The notes under the pieces were generated by a model. It was given only the letters and a program-made list of their open reading frames with translations. It was not told the origin of the DNA and searched no databases. From JAXDBM01 sp963709485 (GTDB lineage Bacteria > Desulfobacterota > Syntrophia > Syntrophales > Fen-1087): a stretch of 64,000 bases of DNA. The stretch is from assembly GCA_963709485.1 (NCBI GenBank), contig CAVPWE010000005.1, positions 661,420 through 725,419 on the forward strand, read 5' to 3'. How positions within the stretch are numbered: the stretch's first letter is position 1; every line of letters starts with the position of its first letter. Both the position numbers and the translations under genes were made by a program. This document shows, piece by piece, positions 43,956-52,676 of this stretch.

Positions 43956-44827
43956 TGGCGGCGCAATCGAGCATGCGGTGGCGATACCTGAAGCAGACGA
44001 TATTCTTCGGTGTGGTGCGGTTGTCGGCGCTGCTCATCAGCACTGCCTTGCTGGGGATCCTGGCCTACATCTTCTTCCACGGTTTCAGCGCCATCAGTTG
44101 GGACTTTCTGACTTTGCCGCCCAGCGACTCCATGACGAGGGGCGGGATCATGCCGGCCATTGTCGGCACCATCTATCTGACCGTGGGGGCGATTGCCGTT
44201 GCCCTGCCCCTGGGTGTCGTATCGGCCATTTATCTGACGGAATACGCGAAGCAGGGGCGCCTGATCCGCATCATCCGCATCGGCGTGAATTGCCTGGCCG
44301 GTGTTCCTTCCGTGGTTTTCGGGCTTTTCGGCCTGGGTGTTTTCGTGGTCTATCTGAAATTCGGTTCCAGCATCCTCGCCGGCTCCCTGACGCTGGGGAT
44401 TCTGATTCTGCCCACCATTATCGGAGCCTCGGAAGAGGCGCTGAAAGCGGTCCCCCAGACCTTCCGGGAGGCCTCCCTGGCCTTGGGCGTCTCCAAATGG
44501 AGCACCATTGCCCGCATCGTTTTGCCGCCGGCGCTGCCGGGCATCCTGACCGGTTCGATCCTCGGCATCGGGCGCGCCGCCGGGGAAACCGCGCCGATCA
44601 TGTTCACGGCGGCTGCCTTCTTCACGGCCGCGCTCCCCAAATCCATCTTTGACGAAGTCATGGCCCTGCCCTATCACATTTACGTCCTGGCCACGGCCGG
44701 CACCAACATCGAAATGACGCGGCCCCTTCAGTACGGAACGGTGATGGTTCTGGTTGCCCTGGTTTTGGGCATCGATCTGATCGCGATTCTGATCCGAAGC
44801 TCCATGAGAAGGAAAAAAAGGTGGTAA
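43955..44827 (+). CDS. pstA: Phosphate ABC permease PstA
   Basis: A 290-residue permease partner of PstC with the EAA loop (EASLALGVSKWSTIARIVLP) and GIGRAAGETAPIMFTA. Helices lie near 20-45, 75-100, 115-140 and beyond. It overlaps pstC by one base, and pstB starts within its last codons. Confidence 0.93.
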   Translation: MAAQSSMRWRYLKQTIFFGVVRLSALLISTALLGILAYIFFHGFSAISWDFLTLPPSDSMTRGGIMPAIVGTIYLTVGAIAVALPLGVVSAIYLTEYAKQGRLIRIIRIGVNCLAGVPSVVFGLFGLGVFVVYLKFGSSILAGSLTLGILILPTIIGASEEALKAVPQTFREASLALGVSKWSTIARIVLPPALPGILTGSILGIGRAAGETAPIMFTAAAFFTAALPKSIFDEVMALPYHIYVLATAGTNIEMTRPLQYGTVMVLVALVLGIDLIAILIRSSMRRKKRW

Positions 44828-45591
44828 TCGTGGAAAACAACGTGATAATAAAGACGAAAAGCGTAGATTTTTATTACGGTTCCTTCCGGGCCCTGACAGA
44901 CGTCTCCATGGACTTTCTGAAGCACCGCGTCACCGCCCTGATCGGACCCTCCGGTTGCGGAAAATCGACCCTGCTCCGGCTGCTCAACCGGATGAACGAT
45001 CTGATCGACGGCACCCGGGTCGAAGGAGAAATCCTCTTTGAAGGCCAGAACATCTACGCCCCGGAAGTCGACCCGGTGGAAATTCGCCGGCGCATCGGCA
45101 TGGTGTTCCAGAAGCCCAATCCCTTTCCGAAATCCATATACAACAACGTCACATACGCACCCAGGCTGTCGGGTGTGACCCATAAGACCGAGCTCGAAGC
45201 GCTGGTTGAACAGAGTCTGAAACAGGCCGTACTGTGGGATGAGGTCAAGGATATTTTGACCCGCTCCGCCATGGCCCTGTCCGGCGGCCAGCAGCAGCGG
45301 CTATGCATCGCCCGGGCGCTGGCCATGAAGCCCGATGTTTTGCTCATGGACGAGCCGACATCGGCGCTTGACCCGATCTCCACCGCGAAGATCGAAGAGC
45401 TCATCGACGAGCTGAAGAAGCAGTACACGATCATCATCGTGACCCACAACATGCAGCAGGCGGCGCGCGTGTCCGAATACACGGGATTCTTCTATATCGG
45501 GAAACTGATTGAATACAACACCACGGAAAAGATATTCACGAATCCGGAAGTGAAGCAGACGGAAGATTACATCACGGGACGGTTCGGCTGA
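44821..45591 (+). CDS. pstB: Phosphate ABC ATPase PstB
   Basis: A 256-residue ABC ATPase with Walker A GPSGCGKST, the signature LSGGQQQRL, Walker B VLLMDEPTSALDP and the switch histidine in IIVTHNMQQ. The GTG at 44821 overlaps pstA by 7 bp; a second GTG at 44830 is an alternative start. Energises phosphate import and passes the phosphate signal with PhoU to PhoR. Confidence 0.95.
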   Translation: MVIVENNVIIKTKSVDFYYGSFRALTDVSMDFLKHRVTALIGPSGCGKSTLLRLLNRMNDLIDGTRVEGEILFEGQNIYAPEVDPVEIRRRIGMVFQKPNPFPKSIYNNVTYAPRLSGVTHKTELEALVEQSLKQAVLWDEVKDILTRSAMALSGGQQQRLCIARALAMKPDVLLMDEPTSALDPISTAKIEELIDELKKQYTIIIVTHNMQQAARVSEYTGFFYIGKLIEYNTTEKIFTNPEVKQTEDYITGRFG

Positions 45592-45604
45592 TTTGAGGTG
45601 ATCC

Positions 45605-46294
45605 ATGGATGAAAAGAAACACACCAGCAGGGAATACGAACGGGAGCTTCAGGAGATTAAAAACAGGCTGATTTACCTGGGCGCCATGACGGAGCGGGCC
45701 ATCGAGCGGAGCGTGCGGGCCTTGTTGGAGCGCGATTCCGAGCTGGCGCGGCAGGTCATCTGCGAGGATGACCAGATCGACCGGATTGACGTGGAGATCG
45801 AGGAGAAATGCATCCGCCTGCTGGCCCTGCGGCAGCCCGCCGCCCGGGACCTCCGCTTTATCACGACGGCGATCAAGATCAACGGCCACCTGGAGCGGAT
45901 CGGCGATATGGCGGGGAACATCGCTGAAAAAGCGATCATCCTCAACGAGGTACCCCAGATCAAACCCTACATCGACCTTCCCCGGATGGCGGACATTTCC
46001 CGGGGGATGATCCGGGACAGCCTGGACGCCCTCGTTCACGGGAATATCGAGCAGGCAAGGAAAGTCCGCGAGGAGGATGATACGATCGACCAGTTGAACG
46101 AGCAGATCTTCCGGGAACTGCTCACGTTCATGCTGGAGGACCCCCGAAAGATCCATGCGTCGCTGTACATCATGCAGATCTCGAAGAGCCTGGAGCGGAT
46201 CTCCGACCATGCCGCCGGCATTGCGGACATGGTCATCTACATGGTGACGGGACGGAGCGTCCGGCATCAGCCGGCCTGCGAGCAGAAAGAATGA
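45605..46294 (+). CDS. phoU: Phosphate signalling protein PhoU
   Basis: 229 residues forming two three-helix PhoU repeats (AMTERAIERSVRALLERDSE and SRGMIRDSLDALVHGNIEQA), each with the metal-binding ERIGDMAGNIAE / ERISDHAAGIAD segment. It connects the Pst transporter to PhoR to silence the regulon when phosphate is plentiful. Its TGA overlaps the phoR ATG (ATGA). Confidence 0.95.
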   Translation: MDEKKHTSREYERELQEIKNRLIYLGAMTERAIERSVRALLERDSELARQVICEDDQIDRIDVEIEEKCIRLLALRQPAARDLRFITTAIKINGHLERIGDMAGNIAEKAIILNEVPQIKPYIDLPRMADISRGMIRDSLDALVHGNIEQARKVREEDDTIDQLNEQIFRELLTFMLEDPRKIHASLYIMQISKSLERISDHAAGIADMVIYMVTGRSVRHQPACEQKE

Positions 46295-48051
46295 ATATCC
46301 GCCTTTTCTACAAACTGTTCGGCACCTACGTGGTGATCGGCGCCCTGGCCGTGATCATTGCCGGTTTCTTCATCGAGCACCAGCTCAGGACCGGTCTGAC
46401 CCGCTGGATCGAGGCGGACATGATGGCCCAGGCCGGGATCATGCTCCTGATGCCCGACCGGGATATCGTCAGTCAGGTTGCAGCCCTGGCGGAGCGCGCC
46501 CGCGCCCGGATCACGCTGGTCGACGCGCAGGGCAAGGTCCTGTCCGATTCGGATCCCCATCTGATCGACGTGGACAACCATCTGAACCGTTCCGAAATCC
46601 AGGAGGCCCGCATCAAGGGAAAGGGAACGGCTACCCGCTACAGCCGGACCATCAAACAGGAGAGCCTCTATGTCGCCATGCCGCGCCATGACGGTCCGGT
46701 TCTGACGGGTTACCTCCGCCTGTCACGAACCCTTGCCGATGTGAACGGCGCCATTGAACGATTCCGGTACGGCATACTTCAGGTTCTGCTGCTGGTGATC
46801 GTCTGCGCCATGATCCTGGCGATGCTCTTTTCCATGCGCCTCGTTGCTCCCATCTGGGAAATGGCTGATTTCACCGAGAGGGTAAGGAAGGGCGACCTGT
46901 CCGGCACGATCCTGGTCCGCTCCGGCGATGAAATCGGTCAGCTCGCCGGGAACATCAACGAGATGGTGGCTGCGCTCCGGGAAAAGATCCGGTCGGCCAA
47001 CGAGGAAAAGTGGAAGCTTCGCGCCGCCTTTGCCGGCATGGCCGAGGGGGTCATGGTCCTGGACAGCCGGGACCGGATCGAGAGTCTCAACAAGGGCATG
47101 ACGGATGTGATCGGCCGAGACTATGCCTTGATCGTCAAAAGGACGCCCATCGAGGTCATGCGGAATGTGGAGCTGCAGGATGCCCTGAACCGGTTCCGGC
47201 AAGGCGAGCAGCCCGTGCATCAGGAGATCACTCTGGGGGCGGAAAATCCCCGGATCCTGGACGTGACGATCTCGACGGTCAAAAGCCCCCCTGGCCAGGA
47301 CCCGAAAACCATGCTCGTCTTCCACGACGTTACCCGTCTGAAAAAGCTCGAAAGGATGCGCGCCGATTTCGTGGCCAATGTGACCCATGAAATCAAAACG
47401 CCGCTGACGGCGATCAACGGATTCGTGGAAACCCTGGAGGAGGGTGCGATCGATGATTCGGCCCTGGCAAAACGATTCCTGCGGACGATCCGGGAGAACG
47501 TTCTGAGGCTGAACCGGCTGGTCGACGACCTGCTCACCCTTTCCAGCATCGAACTGGGGGAAACGCCTCTGCATCCGGAGGGAGTTGCCCTGGAGGATGC
47601 GCTCGAAAAGGCGCTGACACTGATGCAGATGAAGGCAGCCTTGAAAAACATCGCGATTGCGAAAGAGATCCCGCAGGAATTGCCGCCGATCCGGGCTGAC
47701 CGGGACAAGGCTGTCCAAATCCTGCTGAACATCCTCGACAATGCTGTAAAGTTTACTCCCGAAGGGGGAAAGGTGACGGTCACGGCCTATGCCGAAGAGG
47801 CCGGCGATGTCACCGTGAAGATCGCCGATAGCGGGTCGGGAATTGCGAAAAGCGAGATTCCCCGGCTGGGCGAGCGCTTCTACCGCGTGGACAAGACACG
47901 CTCCCGGGACCTGGGCGGAACCGGCCTGGGGCTTTCCATCGTCAAGCACCTCATGCAGGCCTACGGAGGCTCGATGGGCATTGAGAGCGTCCTGGGCTAC
48001 GGCACCACCGTCTCCCTGCGCTTCCCCGTCTTTCGGCAGGCCGCCGGATAA
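46291..48051 (+). CDS. phoR: Phosphate regulon sensor kinase PhoR
   Basis: A 586-residue kinase with a membrane helix at about 10-28, a periplasmic domain (about 30-160), a second helix at 165-185, HAMP (RLVAPIWEMADFTERVRKGD), PAS (AAFAGMAEGVMVLD), HisKA (NVTHEIKTPLTAI) and HATPase (NILDNAVKFTPEGG, DSGSGI, GGTGLGLSIVKH). The periplasmic domain makes it the PhoR form common outside enterobacteria. Order phoB-pstSCAB-phoU-phoR is a complete phosphate sensing and uptake unit. Confidence 0.93.
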   Translation: MNIRLFYKLFGTYVVIGALAVIIAGFFIEHQLRTGLTRWIEADMMAQAGIMLLMPDRDIVSQVAALAERARARITLVDAQGKVLSDSDPHLIDVDNHLNRSEIQEARIKGKGTATRYSRTIKQESLYVAMPRHDGPVLTGYLRLSRTLADVNGAIERFRYGILQVLLLVIVCAMILAMLFSMRLVAPIWEMADFTERVRKGDLSGTILVRSGDEIGQLAGNINEMVAALREKIRSANEEKWKLRAAFAGMAEGVMVLDSRDRIESLNKGMTDVIGRDYALIVKRTPIEVMRNVELQDALNRFRQGEQPVHQEITLGAENPRILDVTISTVKSPPGQDPKTMLVFHDVTRLKKLERMRADFVANVTHEIKTPLTAINGFVETLEEGAIDDSALAKRFLRTIRENVLRLNRLVDDLLTLSSIELGETPLHPEGVALEDALEKALTLMQMKAALKNIAIAKEIPQELPPIRADRDKAVQILLNILDNAVKFTPEGGKVTVTAYAEEAGDVTVKIADSGSGIAKSEIPRLGERFYRVDKTRSRDLGGTGLGLSIVKHLMQAYGGSMGIESVLGYGTTVSLRFPVFRQAAG

Positions 48052-48109
48052 CGAAGAGATTTACATGCCGCCGCGGATCTCCATGTGGCCATGCGGTCTT
48101 CCGGCCTGA

Positions 48110-49027
48110 TCATGTTGACTGTCTTTTTGCCCCCGCCTGAGCCTCTGCGAGCAGCTCTTCCAGCGCCGTGCGGTCAAAATGGTAGGCTGTCCGGCAGAAT
48201 TCGCAGGTCACCTCGGCCTCGCCGGGGTCCTGAATCATGGCGGCCATTTCCGCAGATCCAAGTGAGATGAGAACCCTTTCGATTCTTGCCCGGTTGCAGG
48301 CGCACCGCAGGGAGAGGGGCTTTTTCTCCAGGATGTGGAAGGGTATTTCCGACAGGATCATCGCCAGAAGCGTTTCCGGCGTGTGGCCGTTCCGCAGAAT
48401 ACGCGTGACCGGCTCCATCCGGCAGATGCGTTCGCTCAGCCGGTCGATCATGGCGTCATCCGGCGGCGGCAGCGTCTGGATCAGGAAACCGCCGGCCATT
48501 CCAATCGTTCCGGTCGGCTCGACAAAAACGCCCAGCCCCATGGCGGTGGGAATCTGCTCCGATTCGGCGAAGTAGTAGGCCAGATCCTCGGCGATCTCGC
48601 CGGTCCGGAGCTTCACGACGCCGCTGTAGGGCTCTTTGGCCCCGAGGTCCTTGATCACGGTCAGCAGGCCTTCTTTTCCGACACCGCCGGACACGTCGAT
48701 CTTCTCCCCCCGCGGCGGCAAGTCCACGCCCGGATTTCCCACAAAGCCCCGCACGGCGCCGTCGCTGTCCGCCTCGACGATGATCTTTTTCAGGGGCCCG
48801 TTTCCATCCACCCGGATTGCCAGCCGCTGCTCCCGCTTCAGCAGCGACGCCATCAGCGCACCGCCGGTCAGGGTCCGTCCCAGCGCGGCGGATGCCGTCA
48901 TCGAGGCGCCGTGCAGCCGGCAGGCCTCATGGACAAGCTCCGTCGTGACGCAGGCCAGACCCAGAATGTTTCCCTGACTGCCGACGGCCCGAACAACGTG
49001 GTCTCTCAATGTTTTTCCTTTCGGCAT
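48110..49027 (-). CDS. hslO: Redox-regulated chaperone Hsp33
   Basis: About 305 residues from ATG 49027 (MPKGKTLRDHVVRAV). The N-terminal chaperone domain (ALGRTLTGGALMASLLK, GFVGNP, SGVVKLRTGEIAEDLAYY) and the C-terminal redox switch with zinc cysteines CAC (RCACNR) and CEFC are present. Oxidation releases zinc and activates holdase function under oxidative and heat stress. It converges on phoR with 58 bp between stops. An in-frame TTG upstream could extend it, but the ATG fits the family. Confidence 0.95.
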   Translation of the reverse strand: MPKGKTLRDHVVRAVGSQGNILGLACVTTELVHEACRLHGASMTASAALGRTLTGGALMASLLKREQRLAIRVDGNGPLKKIIVEADSDGAVRGFVGNPGVDLPPRGEKIDVSGGVGKEGLLTVIKDLGAKEPYSGVVKLRTGEIAEDLAYYFAESEQIPTAMGLGVFVEPTGTIGMAGGFLIQTLPPPDDAMIDRLSERICRMEPVTRILRNGHTPETLLAMILSEIPFHILEKKPLSLRCACNRARIERVLISLGSAEMAAMIQDPGEAEVTCEFCRTAYHFDRTALEELLAEAQAGAKRQST

Positions 49028-49163
49028 GCTGTTTTGTGATTTCTTATCAAGGTAGAAAATACGGGCGGAATTGTCAATGTTCTTTGTACCGCCGTTTGCC
49101 TGATCCCGGCATGAGGTGCCTTGAAGAAATGCGAGCCCATGCAAGAAATAGTGAAAAATTCAT

Positions 49164-49208
49164 TTGACAGGTTTCCCGCAAATGCTTATATATACCCCTG
49201 GGGGGTAT
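49164..49208 (+). promoter_or_regulatory. Promoter and CsoR/CstR-type operator
   Basis: TTGACA (49164-49169) and TATATA (49187-49192) have a 17-bp spacer. The near-perfect palindrome ATACCCCTGGGGGGTAT (49192-49208) overlaps the start of transcription, and its form (ATACC...GGTAT with a G/C core) is that of CsoR/CstR operators. The adjacent gene encodes such a repressor, so autoregulation is expected. The G run lies 7 bp before the ATG and may also serve as the ribosome site. Confidence 0.85.
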
Positions 49209-49212
49209 TTTG

Positions 49213-49476
49213 ATGGACGAACTTCGCAAGAATGTATTAAACCGGCTGCGCCGCATCGAGGGACAGGTCCGCGGGCTTGAGCGGATGGTCGAGCAGGAGG
49301 CGCCCTGTGCCGACGTGCTCACGCAGCTCTCCGCCGCGACTGCCGCCATGAAAAAAACGGGGGTTGCCATCATACAGGCCAATATGAGGCGCTGCATCGA
49401 AGAAGCCGATCGGAATCCGGAGATGACACTGGATGATTTTCAGAAGGCCCTTGCCCGGTATATCGGAATGTCCTGA
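49213..49476 (+). CDS. CsoR/FrmR-family repressor, CstR-like
   Basis: An 87-residue all-helical repressor (NRLRRIEGQVRGLERMVEQ). Conserved cysteines are C32 and C61, but the histidine between them in copper-sensing CsoR (expected at 57) is asparagine (QANMRRC). Loss of the histidine with both cysteines kept is the pattern of CstR persulfide sensors. The genes downstream (Fe-S protein, cytochrome b, DUF2892, rhodanese) support a sulfur role. Translation likely begins at ATG 49213, although TTG 49210 is possible; the leader is very short. Confidence 0.85.
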   Translation: MDELRKNVLNRLRRIEGQVRGLERMVEQEAPCADVLTQLSAATAAMKKTGVAIIQANMRRCIEEADRNPEMTLDDFQKALARYIGMS

Positions 49477-49488
49477 GAGGACAGGATT

Positions 49489-50499
49489 TTGGAAGCGCCG
49501 AAAAAACATAAAATCAGCCGCCGGTCGTTTCTGAAGGCCTCTGCCGGCGTAGCCGCTTTGTCGGGTCTTGCATTACCGAAAAACGTCCGTGCCGGCGGGG
49601 AAAAGCGACTGGCAACGCTCATTGACCTAAGCCTCTGCGACGGATGTCCCGGCCGGGAGATCCCGGCCTGCATCTCGGCCTGCAAGGAGATCAATCAAGA
49701 TAGAATTCCGGAAGTCGCCGCATCCATCCCGATGCCGTGGCCCCGAAAGACCATTGAGGACTGGTCAAAAAAACGGGAAGTCTTCAACCGGCTGACGCCC
49801 TACAATTTCATCTATGTCCACAAGGCGGAAGTCGAATGGAACGGGCAGAAGAAAACGATGTTCGTGCCGAGGCGCTGCATGCATTGCGACAATCCGGCCT
49901 GCGCGACGATCTGCCCCTTCACGGCGAACCACAAACAGCCGAACGGCGCCGTTGTCATCGACCAGGACCTCTGTTTCGGCGGGGCCAAGTGCAGGACCGT
50001 CTGCCCCTGGGAAATCCCGCAGCGGCAGTCCGGCGTCGGCATCTACCTGCAGGTCCTGCCCGGCCTCATGGGAAACGGGGTCATGTACAAGTGCGACCTC
50101 TGCAACGGCCGGCTCGAGGCGGGGAAACTGCCGGGATGCGTTGAGGCCTGCCCTCAGAAGGCCCTCCTCATCGGCCCGGGGAAGGATATCGAAGCCATGG
50201 CGGAGGAGCGGGCGAAGCGGATGAACGGCCACATCTACGGAAAGGTGGAAAACGGCGGCACCGCGACGCTTTATGTCTCCCCGGTTCCATTTGATGTGAT
50301 CAACCGGACAATGCAGAAAAAGCCGGGCCAGCCGGACATGCCGCCCGGTGTCAAACGCAGCATGGCCGGGTCGGACAGCCTGGGGAAGGCGGTCCTGGCG
50401 GCGCCGGCCCTGGGAATCGCCGCCGGCGCGGCGGGCGCCTTCAAGTGGTTCTCACGGCGAAAGGCGGAGATCAGGGAAGTGGAGAAGGTCAATGGCTGA
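49489..50499 (+). CDS. Tat-exported 4Fe-4S ferredoxin-type electron transfer subunit
   Basis: 336 residues with a twin-arginine signal (SRRSFLKASAG) and several Fe-S cysteine groups: CDGCPG, ISAC, RCMHCDNPACATICPF, CFGGAKCRTVCPW and CDLCNG...CPQKAL. This resembles the beta subunits of formate dehydrogenase- or polysulfide-type membrane complexes (about four clusters). A C-terminal hydrophobic helix (VLAAPALGIAAGAAGAF) may anchor it. TTG start at 49489 after GAGAGGACAGG. Its end overlaps the cytochrome b gene; no catalytic molybdopterin subunit is adjacent. Confidence 0.85.
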   Translation: MEAPKKHKISRRSFLKASAGVAALSGLALPKNVRAGGEKRLATLIDLSLCDGCPGREIPACISACKEINQDRIPEVAASIPMPWPRKTIEDWSKKREVFNRLTPYNFIYVHKAEVEWNGQKKTMFVPRRCMHCDNPACATICPFTANHKQPNGAVVIDQDLCFGGAKCRTVCPWEIPQRQSGVGIYLQVLPGLMGNGVMYKCDLCNGRLEAGKLPGCVEACPQKALLIGPGKDIEAMAEERAKRMNGHIYGKVENGGTATLYVSPVPFDVINRTMQKKPGQPDMPPGVKRSMAGSDSLGKAVLAAPALGIAAGAAGAFKWFSRRKAEIREVEKVNG

Positions 50500-51343
50500 G
50501 CGGATCGTCAGGGAAAAGGGGCTGGTCATCCGCCACAGTGCCGTGGAACTGATCGAGCATTGGGCCATCGCCCTCTCGGGGCTGGTTCTCCTGCTGTCGG
50601 GGTTCTTCCAGATGCCGACGGCCAACCGGTACTACATCGCCTCCGTTCCGGGACTGGCCTGGTCGGGCGATTTTTTCGTTTCCCTTTCCGTGCACTATGC
50701 CGCTTCCGTCGTCTTCATTGCCGCGGCGCTCTTTCACCTGACATACCACGGCATGCGCGGCGACAGGGCAATGATCCCGCAAAAGGGGGATTTCACAACT
50801 TCCATTGCCGTCATCAAGAGTTTTTTCGGCAAGGGGGAAGAGCCGCCATTCCATAAATACCTGCCGGAGCAGCGCCTGGCCTATGCCGGGATGGCATTTA
50901 TCATCGTCATGCTGATCCTCTCCGGGCTGGTGAAGACCTATAAGAACATTTATGCCCCGGATCTGTCGCTGGCGGTTGTGCTGACGGCAACGTGGGTCCA
51001 CAACATCTTTTTCGCCCTGTTCGTTCTCGCCTTTCTCGCTCACATGGCAGCCATCATCCTGAAGCCGAACCGCCCCATGGTGCGCGGGATACTGACCGGC
51101 GCCGTCCGTCTGGATTACGCCCGGCACCGTCATCCTTTATGGATCGGCGAGATGGATAAAATGGATAAAGAGGATGCACCGCCCGTACCCACAGAGCAGC
51201 CGCCCTTCGGTGAAGTGAACCGCGCCGCGGAAGAAGAGGAAGCCTGCGGGGGTGCGGACAACGTCCTGGAAGGGGTTCACCGGGAAACCGCGGAACCGGT
51301 CAAAAGCAAACAAGCATCGATTGACGCTGAAGGGAGGGAATAG
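50492..51343 (+). CDS. Cytochrome b561-type membrane subunit
   Basis: A 283-residue protein with four predicted membrane helices (IALSGLVLLLSGFF, VVFIAAALFHLTYH, FIIVMLILSGLV, IFFALFVLAFLAHM) and histidines placed for heme b (VELIEHW, ALFHLTYHG, WVHNIFF, LAHM), as in formate dehydrogenase gamma subunits. The C-terminal 80 residues are acidic and polar. The start ATG 50492 overlaps the upstream Fe-S gene by 8 bp. It would pass electrons between the quinone pool and the exported Fe-S protein. Confidence 0.85.
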   Translation: MAERIVREKGLVIRHSAVELIEHWAIALSGLVLLLSGFFQMPTANRYYIASVPGLAWSGDFFVSLSVHYAASVVFIAAALFHLTYHGMRGDRAMIPQKGDFTTSIAVIKSFFGKGEEPPFHKYLPEQRLAYAGMAFIIVMLILSGLVKTYKNIYAPDLSLAVVLTATWVHNIFFALFVLAFLAHMAAIILKPNRPMVRGILTGAVRLDYARHRHPLWIGEMDKMDKEDAPPVPTEQPPFGEVNRAAEEEEACGGADNVLEGVHRETAEPVKSKQASIDAEGRE

Positions 51344-51347
51344 GATT

Positions 51348-51539
51348 ATGAAATGCAATGTGGGTGGAACGGATCGAATGATCAGGATTATCGCGGGTGT
51401 CGTCATCATCCTGGCAGGTTTCTATTTCAAGAGCTGGTGGGGCGCCGTCGGCATTGTTCCGATCGCGACCGGCATGCTCCGGTGGTGTCCGGCTTACGTG
51501 CCGTTTGGATTTTCAACGTGCGAACCGGATAAAAAGTAA
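51348..51539 (+). CDS. DUF2892 small membrane protein
   Basis: 63 residues with a short front (KCNVGGTDRMIRIIAG) and a hydrophobic hairpin (VVIILAGFYF, then GIVPIATGMLRWCPAYVPFG). Cysteines C3, C47 and C58 are present. DUF2892 proteins are often encoded with rhodaneses in sulfur loci. GGGAGG is upstream of the ATG. It lies 4 bp after the cytochrome b gene and so in the same operon. Confidence 0.85.
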   Translation: MKCNVGGTDRMIRIIAGVVIILAGFYFKSWWGAVGIVPIATGMLRWCPAYVPFGFSTCEPDKK

Positions 51540-51649
51540 TGGAAAAATATTTCCGGATTTGCGGCACCGATCCGGGAAGGCATTGAAGGCCGGTGAAGGC
51601 TTGAATATATTTGAACGTTAACCAATTAAAAGTGAGGAGGTCGTGTTCT

Positions 51650-52573
51650 ATGAGGAAGATGAAATGGTTCAAAGCAGTTATGGTTGTGGTCATGCTGTTG
51701 CTGCCGCTGGCGGTTATGGCAAAGGACGTTGCCCCCGTGAAGGCGGCGGCGCGGGCCGTGGATCCCATCGTGTCCACGGACTGGCTCGAGAAGAACCTGC
51801 AAAACCCGGAGCTGGTCATTGTCGATCTGCGCAAGGTTGAGGACTACAAGGCAGGGCACATTCCGGGCGCCGTAAACGTTTTTTACGGATCCTGGGCGAT
51901 CAAGAAAGGGGAGCTGCTCAATGAGCTGCCGCCCCTGGACGATCTGGCGGAGACCATCGGCAATGCCGGAATCGGGGCGAATTCCCTGGTCGTTCTCGTC
52001 GGAAAAACGGAAAAGGTTCCCGAGCAGTTCGACATGACGCGCGTGGCCTGGACGTTGAAGTATGCCGGCGTACAGAATGTGGCCATCCTGAGCGGCGGTC
52101 AGGACCAATGGGTCAGGGAAAAGAAGCCCCTGTCCCAGGACATGGTGAAAGCCAAGGTGAAGCCTTTCAAGGCCGAATGGAACAAGGGCCTCTTCGTGGA
52201 CAAGGCCTATGTGCTCGGCAAGCTGGGCAAGGCCGCCATTGTGGATACGCGCGCGCCGAACTTCTTCGGCGGGAAGGAAAAGCTTCCCTTTGTGCCGAAA
52301 CTGGGCCGGATCAAGGGGGCCGTCAATCTCCCCGTGGGGCAGCTTTACACGCCTGAAGGGCTGTACAAGGCAAAGGCGGAACTTGCCCCCCTGGCTGAAA
52401 AGGCAGTCGGCAATGACCCGGGCAAGGAGCTCATCCTGTATTGCGACACCGGAAAGACCTGCACCTCCTGGGCATTTGTCATGACCGAGATGCTGGGGTA
52501 CAAGGATGTCAAGATCTATGACGGGTCCACCATGGAATGGCTTGCCGATCCGAACGCCCCGATGGAGCCCTGA
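51650..52573 (+). CDS. Periplasmic tandem-rhodanese sulfurtransferase
   Basis: 307 residues with a signal peptide (AVMVVVMLLLPLAVMA) and two rhodanese domains: residues about 35-145 (VIVDLRKVEDYKAGHIPGAV) and 165-300 (AIVDTRAPNFFGG, then LILYCDTGKTCTSWAFV). The catalytic cysteine is in YCDTGKT; the first domain lacks an equivalent cysteine (VVLVGKTEK), typical of tandem enzymes. It transfers sulfane sulfur, for example thiosulfate to thiol or cyanide, outside the membrane. GAGGAGG precedes ATG 51650. Confidence 0.9.
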   Translation: MRKMKWFKAVMVVVMLLLPLAVMAKDVAPVKAAARAVDPIVSTDWLEKNLQNPELVIVDLRKVEDYKAGHIPGAVNVFYGSWAIKKGELLNELPPLDDLAETIGNAGIGANSLVVLVGKTEKVPEQFDMTRVAWTLKYAGVQNVAILSGGQDQWVREKKPLSQDMVKAKVKPFKAEWNKGLFVDKAYVLGKLGKAAIVDTRAPNFFGGKEKLPFVPKLGRIKGAVNLPVGQLYTPEGLYKAKAELAPLAEKAVGNDPGKELILYCDTGKTCTSWAFVMTEMLGYKDVKIYDGSTMEWLADPNAPMEP

Positions 52574-52641
52574 GCGAAACCGTAAACGAAGGCCATTGCA
52601 AATGGTCTCTGAAAAGAAAGTCAGTCTTTCGTAAAATCTCA

Positions 52642-52670
52642 AGCCCGGCGGTCAACCCGCCGGGCTTTTT
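52642..52670 (+). terminator. Intrinsic terminator after the rhodanese gene
   Basis: A perfect 10-bp GC-rich stem (AGCCCGGCGG at 52642-52651, CCGCCGGGCT at 52657-52666) with a 5-nt loop ends in TTTTT. It closes the CstR operon before the convergent DUF169 gene. Confidence 0.93.
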
Positions 52671-52676
52671 CTGCAT

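Noticed and set aside
49489..51343. Complete formate dehydrogenase or polysulfide reductase operon
   Set aside because: The Fe-S and cytochrome b subunits are present, but no molybdopterin catalytic subunit is encoded in the window.
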